From the NCBI RefSeq assembly GCF_024734385.1, contig NZ_JANHAP010000013.1:32500-96499 (forward strand): a stretch of DNA of 64,000 nt, read 5' to 3'. Numbering within the stretch: the first letter of the stretch is position 1; every line of letters begins with the position of its first letter. The position numbers were made by a program, and so were the translations under genes. Source of the stretch: Dasania sp. GY-MA-18. GTDB taxonomy: Bacteria; Pseudomonadota; Gammaproteobacteria; Pseudomonadales; Dasaniaceae. Below, piece by piece: positions 52,821-62,076 of this stretch. The notes beneath the pieces were generated by a model. That model worked only from the letters and a program-made list of their open reading frames with translations, made no database searches and had not been told where the DNA came from.

Positions 52821-54455
52821 ATGGAAAAAATGTCAGGTGGCGAAGCAATCGTCCAATCTCTTATAGCTAATGGTGTCGATACGGTATTCGGTATGCCGGG
52901 TGTGCAAGCCTATGACGTTTTTGATTCATTAGGGCGTCACCAGGATAAGGTAAAAACCATATCGGTGCGAAATGAACAAGGTGCAGGCTATATGGCCATG
53001 GGCTATGCCAAATCCTCAGGTCGAGTGGGTACCTACTGCGTAGTGCCCGGTCCAGGGGTACTTAATACTGCCGCCGCATTAAGTTCGGCCTACAGCGCTC
53101 ACGCGCCAGTATTATGCCTTACTGGCCAGATACCATCCGATGGTATTGGCTTAGGGCTAGGGCATTTACATGAGTTGCCAGATCAACTGGCAACATTAAA
53201 ATCTTTAACAAAGTGGTCCGAACGCATTAACCATCCTTCGCAAGCACCAGGCTTAATTGCCGAGGCTTTTGAAAAACTAAGTACTGGCAGAATTCGACCT
53301 GTAGCTCTAGAAACCCCTTGGGATGTAATGGACAGTTCTGCGGCTGTAGATATCAAAGCCGCTACCCCCGGGCCACGTTACCAGTCAGAAGAGGTGGATC
53401 TCGATACGATTGCCGAGGCGGTTGAACTTATTCGCAATGCTAAAAACCCCATGATTGCAGTAGGCTGTGGTGCAATCAATGCAGGGCAAGAAGTATTAGC
53501 TTTAGCGGAACGGTTACAAGCGCCAGTGGTTTCTCACCGCAGCGGCCGAGGCATAGTGGCCGATGATCATATACATGGTTTTAATGGGGTACAAGGCTAT
53601 GAATTGTGGCCACAAACAGACCTATTGATTGGTATAGGCAGTCGCTTAGAGTTGCAATACGATCGTTGGGTAGATATGCCTAAAGGCATCAAAATCATTC
53701 GTATAGACATAGATCCAGCTCAGTTTTTCCATCGTAAACCCGATGTCGGCATAGTCGCCGACTCAGTTATTGCATTGACTGAACTTAACCGCAGCCTGGA
53801 AAATAAAGGCGTTTCTTTTAGTGATAATACAGAGCGTCTACAAGAGGCTAAAGCTGCAGCTAATAAAAAAATCTATGGCATACAGCCACAGGTAGATTAT
53901 TTGCAAGCCATACGCGAAGTGATGCCCAGAGATGGTTTTATTTCTGAGGAGAGTTCACAGGTAGGCTTTAGCTCTATTTTTGGTTTCCCTATTTATGAGC
54001 CACGCACCTTTGTAACCTGTAGCTATTCGGGAAATTTGGGTTATGGTTTTCCCACAGCTCTAGGCGTAAAAGTTGCTAACCCTGATAAAGCGGTAGTAGC
54101 GATAACTGGCGATGGTGGCTTTATGTTTTGCGTTAATGAACTGGCTACTGCGGTTCAATTTAAAATTAACCTCGTGACCTTAGTTTTTAATAATAACTGT
54201 TGGTATAACGTACAGCGTGATCAAACCGCCATATTTGATGGTCGCCAGCATGTTTCTGATTTGGTAAATCCTGATTTTGTAAAAATGGCGGAAAGCTTTG
54301 GCGCAACAGGTTATAGAGTGACTAGCCCAGATGCCTTGAAGAAGGTCTTGCTAAAAGCTTTTGTGGAAGACGGCCCTGTAGTGATTGAAATCCCTTGTGA
54401 TAAAGGCAGTGAGTCTAATCCATGGCCATTATTACTGCCGGGTGCAGATTTATAA
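52821..54455 (+). CDS. ThDP-dependent enzyme, acetolactate synthase-like
   Basis: A 544-residue three-domain ThDP enzyme. The catalytic Glu is in VRNEQGAGYMAMGYA; CVVPGPGVLNTAAALSSAYSAHAPVLCLTGQ is the usual N-terminal Pyr domain. The ThDP-binding PP domain has GDGGFMFCVNELATA to FNNNCW (GDG-X(n)-NN). It could be a decarboxylase, a carboligase or a lyase; sequence alone does not decide, and acetolactate synthase itself is unlikely because no regulatory subunit gene is present. It is flanked by two RidA genes. Confidence 0.88.
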   Translation: MEKMSGGEAIVQSLIANGVDTVFGMPGVQAYDVFDSLGRHQDKVKTISVRNEQGAGYMAMGYAKSSGRVGTYCVVPGPGVLNTAAALSSAYSAHAPVLCLTGQIPSDGIGLGLGHLHELPDQLATLKSLTKWSERINHPSQAPGLIAEAFEKLSTGRIRPVALETPWDVMDSSAAVDIKAATPGPRYQSEEVDLDTIAEAVELIRNAKNPMIAVGCGAINAGQEVLALAERLQAPVVSHRSGRGIVADDHIHGFNGVQGYELWPQTDLLIGIGSRLELQYDRWVDMPKGIKIIRIDIDPAQFFHRKPDVGIVADSVIALTELNRSLENKGVSFSDNTERLQEAKAAANKKIYGIQPQVDYLQAIREVMPRDGFISEESSQVGFSSIFGFPIYEPRTFVTCSYSGNLGYGFPTALGVKVANPDKAVVAITGDGGFMFCVNELATAVQFKINLVTLVFNNNCWYNVQRDQTAIFDGRQHVSDLVNPDFVKMAESFGATGYRVTSPDALKKVLLKAFVEDGPVVIEIPCDKGSESNPWPLLLPGADL

Positions 54456-54479
54456 GCTAATGCAAATAGGGTAAGCAAC

Positions 54480-54827
54480 ATGGCGATTACACGATTAGAA
54501 AAAAGTGGCCGCATGAGCCAAGTGTCCATACAGGGCAATATGATTTACTTGGCGGGGCAGGTGGGGCAAGGTGATTCTATTACCACGCAAACCTTGGATG
54601 CGCTCAGTGAAGCTGAGCGTTTACTTACCCTAGCGGGTAGTGATAAATCGCACATACTATCGGCAACTATTTGGCTGGCGAACATGGATGATTTCGAGGC
54701 AATGAATGTTATTTGGGATGCTTGGGTAGACCCAGAACACCCACCTAGCCGCGCCTGCGCTGAGGCGAAGCTGGCAACGCCAGAATATTTGGTCGAGTTT
54801 ATTTTTGTAGCCGCCAAAAAGGGCTAG
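54480..54827 (+). CDS. RidA family protein, cytosolic
   Basis: A 115-residue RidA/YjgF-like protein without signal peptide. Motifs: MIYLAGQVGQGDSITTQTLDAL, SATIWLANMDDFEAMNVIWDAW and PPSRACAEAKLATPEYLVEFIFVAA, with the conserved Arg in SRAC. It probably forms trimers and hydrolyses an enamine or imine intermediate made in this pathway, such as by the ThDP enzyme upstream. It closes the first set of plus-strand genes. Confidence 0.9.
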   Translation: MAITRLEKSGRMSQVSIQGNMIYLAGQVGQGDSITTQTLDALSEAERLLTLAGSDKSHILSATIWLANMDDFEAMNVIWDAWVDPEHPPSRACAEAKLATPEYLVEFIFVAAKKG

Positions 54828-55243
54828 TCGTTTGCTGCAGCACTTTAAAGCCGCACAAATGCGGGTCGGTTATAACTTGCATAGTTATTAGTGGTGTTAG
54901 CTTTGAGGCCGATTTGTGCCGGTGTAGTCGATAATAATGGCTGCAGCAGCCGTCAGTAAATTGTAGCTTGTAAGTCTGTGGTGCGGCTATAGAGGATTTG
55001 ACTACCGCTTTTTTTCAAACACAGATATCAAATTGCTCGGTGGTGTCAGTCGTTATCAGGCTGCGAATCACGCAGAGCCTACCTTAACCAAGCCAAAAAT
55101 CATGTAAGCGTAAGTTTGTTGTAATGTGTAGATCTAAACTTGGCTATGTAAGCACTGGTTTATCCTTGTTATGGTTTTACTGACTCATACTTTTATTAAT
55201 GTTGTTGAGATTTTAGAAAAATCTTATTAGTGGAGATTAAGCC
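54828..55243. other. intergenic region between two parts of the cluster
   Basis: 416 bases without a supported gene. A weak hairpin CCGCA/TGCGG near 54852-54865 may end the first transcript, and GTGGAGATTAAGCC just before 55244 gives the next gene's ribosome-binding site. A second promoter is likely here. I see no clear operator. Confidence 0.45.
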
Positions 55244-56644
55244 GTGAATGCTTCAGTGTCTGAATCCAAGGAACAGGTACACCATATTTTCGATGAGCTG
55301 AGAGCCGATATCGAACATTATTTTACTGAAATCTGGCAGTGTGCAGAGTTGCCGTGTCTGGAGTTTGAGTCAGTACGCATATTGGGTGAGTGGCTGCAAA
55401 AAGAAGGTTTTAGCTTAGAGCGCAATCTCAGTGGGGTGCCCACCGCATTTGCCGCAACGTGGGGGCAGGGTGGTTCTACGGTGGGTTTTTTTGCTGAATA
55501 CGACGCCTTACCAGGGGTGGATAACGCCGCGACGCCTTATAGAAAGCCACTGGGTAGCCGTGCTGGCCATGGCTGTGGCCATAATCATATAGGTGCTGCC
55601 AATATAGGTGCTGCGATAGTCGCTAAGCGCTATTTAGAGCGAAATAATCTACCCGGCTCTATACGGGTAATAGGCTGCCCGGCAGAAGAAATTGTTTGGG
55701 GTAAGGTGGCAGTATTAGAGCGTGGTGGCATAGGCAAGCCTGACGTATTGTTAACCTCTCATGGCGACTACCAAAATGGTGCCATGTCTCGCCCTTGTCA
55801 GTCCGTGTTTAGTGGCGAGGTGCGTTTTTATGGTAACTCGGGTCACGCCGGTATCTCTAGCCAGTGCAGCGCGATGGAAGCTTTGCAAACCGCTATGCAA
55901 ACCATTACCCGGGCGCAGCATGAGCATTTTCCTGATGCCACCATACGTTCAATTATTCGTCGTGGCGGTGATTGCCCTACGGTGGTGCCTAGTGAGGCGG
56001 GGATTTGGTTTTCTACCCGCTCTGATGTGTATAGCCGGGCACAGGATGCTTACAATTTTGTGATGGAGGTGTGTGGCCGCGTTGCGGAAGAAAATAATCT
56101 GGTTTTGAACCGAGAGTATATATCTGCATCCCATGGCTACCTGCCCAATGATAGTTTAGGTGAGTTACTGTACCGCAATATGGAAATTGTAGGCCCGCCA
56201 CAATGGAGTGATGAAGATGTTGCCTGGCAGCAGGAGCTGGTAAAGGCTGTGCGCCCCAATGGCGAATTTTCGCTAGATAGGAGCATTGCTTATTATCAAG
56301 AAGGGGTAGACTACTACGGCCAAGATGATGGCGAAGTCAGTTGGCATATACCGTTGGGCCGGGTCAACTGGGCGGTACCTGAAGAAGTCCCCATACACCA
56401 TTGGTCATATACCGCCTTATCGGGCCATAAGGCCGGGTTTGCAGGGCCGTTAATGGCTTCTGAAACCTTGGCAATGGCAGCAGTAGAGCTATTCCACGAT
56501 AGCAGCCTCATTGATCAGGCCAAGGCGGAATTACAGCAGCGCACAAAAGGTCAGCAGCGTGCACTGCCGAAAGTGGGGGCGTTTGAAGCGCTAGCCCAAA
56601 CCCCTGAATTATTTTGGGACGGCAGTTGGATGGATGAAATGTGA
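55244..56644 (+). CDS. M20 family amidohydrolase, AbgB-like
   Basis: A 466-residue zinc-type M20D amidohydrolase similar to the p-aminobenzoyl-glutamate hydrolase subunit B and indole-3-acetyl-amino acid hydrolases. Metal ligands are seen in GHGCGHN (108-114), CPAEEIVWGKV (Glu pair 148-149), TSHGDYQNG and the C-terminal SGHKAGFAGPLMASE. The dimerisation (lid) domain is about 185-305. It should cleave an amide bond of an imported compound. The GTG of the G3E gene overlaps its stop by four bases, indicating close coupling with a metal chaperone. Confidence 0.9.
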   Translation: MNASVSESKEQVHHIFDELRADIEHYFTEIWQCAELPCLEFESVRILGEWLQKEGFSLERNLSGVPTAFAATWGQGGSTVGFFAEYDALPGVDNAATPYRKPLGSRAGHGCGHNHIGAANIGAAIVAKRYLERNNLPGSIRVIGCPAEEIVWGKVAVLERGGIGKPDVLLTSHGDYQNGAMSRPCQSVFSGEVRFYGNSGHAGISSQCSAMEALQTAMQTITRAQHEHFPDATIRSIIRRGGDCPTVVPSEAGIWFSTRSDVYSRAQDAYNFVMEVCGRVAEENNLVLNREYISASHGYLPNDSLGELLYRNMEIVGPPQWSDEDVAWQQELVKAVRPNGEFSLDRSIAYYQEGVDYYGQDDGEVSWHIPLGRVNWAVPEEVPIHHWSYTALSGHKAGFAGPLMASETLAMAAVELFHDSSLIDQAKAELQQRTKGQQRALPKVGAFEALAQTPELFWDGSWMDEM

Positions 56645-57672
56645 GCAAGAGCTTAAGCGCCATAGCCCAATCAATAGCTCTCTATCGCGATGAGCCTATA
56701 CCGGTTATTTTGCTAACTGGCTTTTTGGGCGCCGGTAAAACCAGCTTTATCAAAAACTACCTCAGCCAGGGCAATGCTCAGGACACTGCGGTGGTTGTGA
56801 ATGAATTTGGTGAGATAGGGCTGGATCATCTTATCTTAGAAACCGTTAGCGACGATATTGTATTAATGCAAAACGGCTGCCTGTGCTGTAGCAGCGCTGA
56901 CGATTTAGAATTGACGCTAATGTCGCTGTACGAGCGTAGAGAGCGGGCAGCGCTGCCGCGCTATTCACGGGTAATTATTGAGACCAGCGGTATCGCCTCG
57001 CCGGAGCCTATACTGGCTCAGCTTAACTCGGATGCGTTGAAGCTTTCGCCCTATCGCTACCAGGGTATGATCACTATAGTGGATGCGCACAACTTTCTAA
57101 GCGCCCACCAAGAGAGCCTAGAAGCTAGAATGCAGTTACTGTATGCCGATAGGGTGCTGATAAATAAAATAGAGGGGGAGGCAGCCACTAATATCAATGA
57201 AATTCAGGCGCTGTTAACGTCGGTTAAAGGCGAGCCCGGCGAGCTGCTTGCCCAGACAGATGATGCTATTGGCCGGTATATAGAGCAGCTGCAGCCCAGC
57301 CTGCAGGCGCAGGCTTTAGCAAGTTCAACAGATCAGCATAGCCACCCAGACCACAGTCACCCCGAGCAGGTTTTTTCCATCTCTTATAAAACTGACAGGC
57401 CCATAGCATTGCAGGCGCTGCTGGATTTTATTGATCAGCGTTTGCTCAAGGTTGACTGTGAAGTACTGCGTATAAAGTTGTTAACCCCCAACCCCAATGG
57501 CAGTGGCCAGTTATTTTTACAAACAGTGAGAGAGCGTTGGTTCCCCCAGCAATTAATTAGCAACGCATCGGATGCTACTGGGTATAGCAGCTTGGTTGTT
57601 ATAGCGAAACAATCGGCCAAAGTACGTATAGAGGCCGAGCTGGCCGACTTTTTTAATATTGCTAGTGAGTAA
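56641..57672 (+). CDS. G3E family GTPase (CobW/COG0523 metallochaperone)
   Basis: A 343-residue G3E GTPase. P-loop GFLGAGKTS at 27-35, the metal-binding CXCC in NGCLCCSS (Cys80, 82, 83), the ETSG box at 114-117 and NKIE at 175-178 are clear. A His-rich tract with four His between 233 and 240 (HSHPDHSH) adds metal-binding capacity, and a CobW C-terminal domain follows (FSISYKTDRPIALQALLDFI). Family members load zinc or other metals into client enzymes. The overlap with the M20 gene makes that hydrolase the likely client. Confidence 0.92.
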   Translation: MSKSLSAIAQSIALYRDEPIPVILLTGFLGAGKTSFIKNYLSQGNAQDTAVVVNEFGEIGLDHLILETVSDDIVLMQNGCLCCSSADDLELTLMSLYERRERAALPRYSRVIIETSGIASPEPILAQLNSDALKLSPYRYQGMITIVDAHNFLSAHQESLEARMQLLYADRVLINKIEGEAATNINEIQALLTSVKGEPGELLAQTDDAIGRYIEQLQPSLQAQALASSTDQHSHPDHSHPEQVFSISYKTDRPIALQALLDFIDQRLLKVDCEVLRIKLLTPNPNGSGQLFLQTVRERWFPQQLISNASDATGYSSLVVIAKQSAKVRIEAELADFFNIASE

Positions 57673-57772
57673 TTGTTTGGGTATTGGCCTATGCTAAAAG
57701 ACACGCAAGCGCTAAAGTTATGTTCTGTGGCCCGAGCGCGGCTGAGTTGATTAAAATTCATAGGGTATAAGT

Positions 57773-58696
57773 ATGCTGGGTAATATTCACGACGTAGACC
57801 TTAAACTACTAAGAATTTTCTATTCTATTTATGAGTGCGGAGGCTTTACTCAGGCGCAGCTAAAGCTGGGTATGAGCCAATCCAATATCAGCGCGAAAAT
57901 GTCGCAGTTGGAGGGGCGCATGGGCGCGCGCTTATGTGAGCGCGGAAAATCAGGCTTTATGCTCACTGCAGATGGTGAGATGGTAATACGTGCCACCGAA
58001 AAATTATTTCATGCTCTAGATGAATTCAAAGAAGAGCTGGCTACAACTGGCACAGAGTTAAAAGGTAAGCTGGATTTAGGCGTAATGGATAATGCCATTA
58101 CCAATCCCCATTCGCATATAGATATGGCGCTGGGTAACTTTTTAGAAAGTGCACCGGCGGTGCGTTTAAATGTTTTTATCGGTGACCCTGTAGATTTAGA
58201 AGTGCAGGTGCTAGATGGCCGCTTAGATCTAGTCATTGGCTTATTTAATAAAAAGCATGAATCACTGGAGTACACCCCGCTGTACTCAACTCGCCATGCC
58301 CTGTTTTGCGGGGACAGGCATAAATTTTTTGGCATGAATGATGACGACATCACTGATGAAGACTTAATTGATGCGAAGTATATAGATCGGGGTTATCTAG
58401 AATCTATTGATGAATTTCAACTAAAAATTGAGCTACTAACCAGCAACTCACATTCCCAATATATAGAGGGCCAAGCCTTACTGGTGCTATCAGGTAAACA
58501 TATTGCAAGCCTGCCTATACACTATGCCCAGCACTGGGTGGACAGCGGCCAGATGCGTATGCTGAAACCCGAACAAACCTTAGTTAAGGCTGATGTTTTG
58601 GCGGTAACAAGAAATAGAAAGTCCCTGCCGGTAGTGGCTGAGCGCTTCTTAGCTGAGCTGGAGTTTTGCCATTCGCCCTCCGACTTTTTGGATTAG
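57773..58696 (+). CDS. LysR family transcriptional regulator
   Basis: A 307-residue LysR-type regulator. The N-terminal winged helix-turn-helix is LKLLRIFYSIYECGGFTQAQLKLGMSQSNISAKMSQLEGRMG (key contacts GFTQAQ, SQSNISAKMSQLE). The effector-binding domain (about 90-300) shows the common LDLGVMDN and DLVIGLFNKK patterns. It lies within the catabolic cluster, in the same direction as the genes around it, and is the likely regulator of at least the downstream transporters. Confidence 0.93.
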   Translation: MLGNIHDVDLKLLRIFYSIYECGGFTQAQLKLGMSQSNISAKMSQLEGRMGARLCERGKSGFMLTADGEMVIRATEKLFHALDEFKEELATTGTELKGKLDLGVMDNAITNPHSHIDMALGNFLESAPAVRLNVFIGDPVDLEVQVLDGRLDLVIGLFNKKHESLEYTPLYSTRHALFCGDRHKFFGMNDDDITDEDLIDAKYIDRGYLESIDEFQLKIELLTSNSHSQYIEGQALLVLSGKHIASLPIHYAQHWVDSGQMRMLKPEQTLVKADVLAVTRNRKSLPVVAERFLAELEFCHSPSDFLD

Positions 58697-58857
58697 TAGT
58701 TACCATTCTACCCTTCAGCTCAGTTAGCTGATCTATATTCAAATATATACATTACTTTTCTGATATTCAGCCAGCCGCTCCTATCACTCATAATAATTGC
58801 TTATTCATGCGCTTAAACCCGCTACCACTAAGCGCAGCCTTATTAAAGAGAGAGTGA

Positions 58858-60051
58858 ATGAGCAGTTTCCTTACTAGTGTGCGTGGTTATATTCCAGCGT
58901 TGCAGGTCACCCTTGCGGGCTTTATCGGCTTTATCCCTCTAATGACTCTGCCGTTAATGGTAGGGGTGTTGGTCGAATACCAGCAGTACTCACAAAAAGT
59001 AGCTGGCACAGTCAGCGCAGCGCAGTTATTTGGCGTGTCTATGGGTATATTATTGTTAAGTCGTTATACCCTGCGCTATGGTTTAAAAAATAATGTATCT
59101 TATGCGGCTTTGTTCGTATTAGTGATAGAGATCATTTCGCTAGTATTTGAATCCTTGGCGGCGTTGTATGTATTTCGTTTTTTATCAGGGCTAGGTGGCG
59201 GTGTAGTGGCCGGTTGTACCTACACTTGGCTGGGCAATAGTCGTGACCCTGATAGAGGATTTGGTTTATTTTTATTGATTCAGTTTTTAGTAGGGGCATT
59301 GTTGTTGTATGTTCTTCCCCTTGGGCTTGAGCGCTTTGGTGCCGATATTATTAAGCTTCCCTTCCTATGTTTTGCGCTATTAGCCATTTTGTTTTCAGCT
59401 GCCTTTAAGGGCGGGGATAATAACAACAGTGAGCTCATTTCGTTTAGAAAGATTTTAACGGCCAAAGGAGCCATACCTGCACTGTTGGCCGTAGGCTTGT
59501 TTGAGTTGGCTATGTCGCTGGTATGGGCACAGGTTGAGAGGCTGGGCAGTTCATGGCAGCTTAGTGCTGCGGCTATTTCGCAGGCTTTAGCACTGGCTAC
59601 TTTAGCTGGCTTGCTGGGTGCGCTATTAGTTGTGTTAGTCGGGGTGAAATTAGGCAGGGCGCTATCGATAGCTATAGGTGTAGGCATTATTGTGATGGTG
59701 CTGTTGTCATTAGTGACGTATTCACCTTCTTTAATCATCTTTATTATTAGTATGGTGTTATTCAATATTGCTTGGTCTTTTACCGTGCCTTATTTGCAAG
59801 GTGTGCAGGCTAGTTTGGGCGCAGGTGCCGGTGTAGTTTGCTTAGGCGCTTTTGTGATTACCGTATCCTTGGCCTTGGGGCCTGCTTTATCTGGTTTTTT
59901 AGTGGCGGCTTATGGTTTCTTAGGTGCTGTTATTGCAGCAGTAATATTGTTAGCGCTGTGTTTGTATGCTGTTCGCTGCGCTATTAAGTCTCAGCGAAAT
60001 CCAGTTGGGTTAAATACCGGCAATGCTGACGTAATAACTGTGCATAAATAA
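58858..60051 (+). CDS. MFS transporter
   Basis: A 397-residue major facilitator with about 12 transmembrane helices. After two start helices there is the helix 4-5 motif FRFLSGLGGGVVAGCTYTWLGNSRDP characteristic of the family's motif A/B region. The central hydrophilic loop is near residues 175-200. Substrate unknown; likely moves the pathway's compound across the inner membrane. The next gene is a similarly sized MFS protein 43 bases away. Confidence 0.9.
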   Translation: MSSFLTSVRGYIPALQVTLAGFIGFIPLMTLPLMVGVLVEYQQYSQKVAGTVSAAQLFGVSMGILLLSRYTLRYGLKNNVSYAALFVLVIEIISLVFESLAALYVFRFLSGLGGGVVAGCTYTWLGNSRDPDRGFGLFLLIQFLVGALLLYVLPLGLERFGADIIKLPFLCFALLAILFSAAFKGGDNNNSELISFRKILTAKGAIPALLAVGLFELAMSLVWAQVERLGSSWQLSAAAISQALALATLAGLLGALLVVLVGVKLGRALSIAIGVGIIVMVLLSLVTYSPSLIIFIISMVLFNIAWSFTVPYLQGVQASLGAGAGVVCLGAFVITVSLALGPALSGFLVAAYGFLGAVIAAVILLALCLYAVRCAIKSQRNPVGLNTGNADVITVHK

Positions 60052-60094
60052 ATGAAATGACCTGAAAGCTAGGTTGTATAAGTGAGAGATAAAT

Positions 60095-61279
60095 ATGAAT
60101 GATAAAAAAAGCTCTACCTGGCGCGATCCCAATAGTATGTTCGCCTATTTTGCCTTGGGGTTTATCTCTATGGCGGGTATTTACTATGTCAATATACTAC
60201 CTGTTTTGGTGGGTACTTTAATTGATGGCTTGGGATTTAGTGAAAGTCAGGCCGGATATATTTCTTCGGCTAATGTTTATGGCGCTTCACTGGGGGCAGT
60301 GTTGGCGGTATTGGTTATTAAATCCTGCCCTTGGAAGAAACTTGTCACTTTGGGGTTAGGCGCCTTAGTGGTGATGGATTTCGCTTCGGTTTGGTTATCG
60401 TCTTTTGAATTGCTGGTGGCCAGTCGTTTTATTTCGGGGGTCTTTGGTGGTATGGCTGCAGGCTGTGTAATAGGCGTAATGGCGAGGTTGAGTAATCCTA
60501 CTCGTGCCTACGGCGTTATGTTGATGTGCCATTTTAGCTTAGGTGGTTTGGGTATGTATTTACTGCCTATGTTGGTGCCGTATTTTGGTGCTAAGGGCAT
60601 GTTTTTATCATTGATGACTTTGGGGGCGATGGCTTTAATAATTACCCAATTTTGTGCAGCTTACCCCATACCCGCCAGCCCCCTTGCTAAAGCAACGGAA
60701 GCGGGTAGTACCTCTAGTCGTTATGTTCTAGTCGTGCTGGCATTGATTTCGTTATTTCTTTGCCAGGGCGCAAATATGGAATTTTTTGTGTACCTGCAAA
60801 GGTTAGGGCTGTTTATAGGTTTAGAGATGGACTGGGTTAACCTATCATTAGCCATAGGTTTGTGGGTGGGTATAGCAGGTGCGGTGCTGGCAGCGGCGTT
60901 AAGCACCCGTTTTGGTAGAGCCTGGTTGATTGCAGCGGCGGCCTTGGTGTCGGCTGCAAGTATTATCGGGTTTCTCTACATTGCTAGTGCGCAGTGGTAT
61001 TTGATTTTAAATATTACATTGCAAATAGCTTGGGCATTTTTGTTGTCGTATTTATTTGGTATCTGTGCCGATTTAGATGTTAGCGGCCGGCTAGCAGCTT
61101 CGGGTGGGGTTATGTCAAAGTTAGGTTTGTCTACTGGGCCGTTTGTGGCAGCCTCCATAGTCAATGGCGAAAGTTATGACTTGATCGTTAAAATTGGTTT
61201 TATAGGCATCATACTATGCTTTTTGTGCGCAATTTTACCGGCTATTTATTTGGACAAGCGCAAGCCAATTGTTGCTTGA
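60095..61279 (+). CDS. MFS transporter, second of a tandem pair
   Basis: A 394-residue MFS protein with about 12 hydrophobic helices. Like its neighbour it has a conserved helix 4-5 glycine-rich stretch (SRFISGVFGGMAAGCVIGVMARLSNP) and similar length, so the two probably arose by duplication. GAGAGATAAAT precedes the ATG. Two carriers side by side may serve import of substrate and export of product, or two related substrates. Confidence 0.9.
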   Translation: MNDKKSSTWRDPNSMFAYFALGFISMAGIYYVNILPVLVGTLIDGLGFSESQAGYISSANVYGASLGAVLAVLVIKSCPWKKLVTLGLGALVVMDFASVWLSSFELLVASRFISGVFGGMAAGCVIGVMARLSNPTRAYGVMLMCHFSLGGLGMYLLPMLVPYFGAKGMFLSLMTLGAMALIITQFCAAYPIPASPLAKATEAGSTSSRYVLVVLALISLFLCQGANMEFFVYLQRLGLFIGLEMDWVNLSLAIGLWVGIAGAVLAAALSTRFGRAWLIAAAALVSAASIIGFLYIASAQWYLILNITLQIAWAFLLSYLFGICADLDVSGRLAASGGVMSKLGLSTGPFVAASIVNGESYDLIVKIGFIGIILCFLCAILPAIYLDKRKPIVA

Positions 61280-61318
61280 ATAATTAAGCAAAGGTTATCA
61301 ATTTATCAGTGAGCGCTT

Positions 61319-61975
61319 ATGGCTAAAATTTGTTTATATCACTACCCTGGCGCATGTTCACAGGTGACTATGGTTGCTTTAGAAATCATAGGCCTTGAGT
61401 ACGATGATTGTGTGATAGATATTTTTTCCGGCGCTCAAAAAAGTCCTGAGTATCTAAAGGTAAACCCCAGAGCAAAAGTGCCAGCGTTGTTAGTCAATGA
61501 AGATTTGCTAACAGAAAACAGCGCCATGATTATGTATTTGCATAGCATTTACCCTGGGGCCAAGCTGCTACCTGTGATTAATAGTGAGCTTGAGCGAGCC
61601 CGCATTAATGCCGATTTGCAGTGGTGCTCAGGCACAGTGCATCCGGCGGTACGTATGCTGCGTGCGCCTCAACGTTTTAGCCTGTCCGAGCCTTCAGGGG
61701 TTTACAACAAAGGCGTGGAGTATGTGCGATTAATATTGGCTGAGCTGAATATGCGCTTAGTCGCAAACTCATGGTGGTATGGCGACGTGTACTCTATGGT
61801 GGATGTGTATTTGCACTGGTGTTACGGCATGGCCTTAGAAGCCGGCTTTTCACTGGCTGATTATCCGGCTATTCTCCGCCACGCCGAGCGGGTAAAGCTA
61901 TTGCCGGGCTATCAGCGCGCACTGGCGCGTGAGCAGCAGGCGGCTAGTAAGGCCGGGTTGGAGCTAGTTGATTAG
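61319..61975 (+). CDS. glutathione S-transferase family protein
   Basis: A 218-residue GST. The N-terminal LYHYPGACSQVTMVAL matches the beta-class start (YxxPGACS), with NPRAKVPALLVNEDLLTENSAMIMYL for the glutathione site and a C-terminal helical domain containing YSMVDVYLHWCYGMAL. It sits in the catabolic series after the MFS pair, suggesting use of glutathione for detoxifying or isomerising an intermediate. The ribosome-binding site is weak. Confidence 0.88.
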   Translation: MAKICLYHYPGACSQVTMVALEIIGLEYDDCVIDIFSGAQKSPEYLKVNPRAKVPALLVNEDLLTENSAMIMYLHSIYPGAKLLPVINSELERARINADLQWCSGTVHPAVRMLRAPQRFSLSEPSGVYNKGVEYVRLILAELNMRLVANSWWYGDVYSMVDVYLHWCYGMALEAGFSLADYPAILRHAERVKLLPGYQRALAREQQAASKAGLELVD

Positions 61976-62076
61976 TACCATAGCTGCCACCACGGGGCTA
62001 GGATTCTCTTTGTTTTTCCTGTTTGTCGATTGTTCAGCTCGCAGTCTGTAGGCGGGGTTAAGGCTGTTATCACTTT

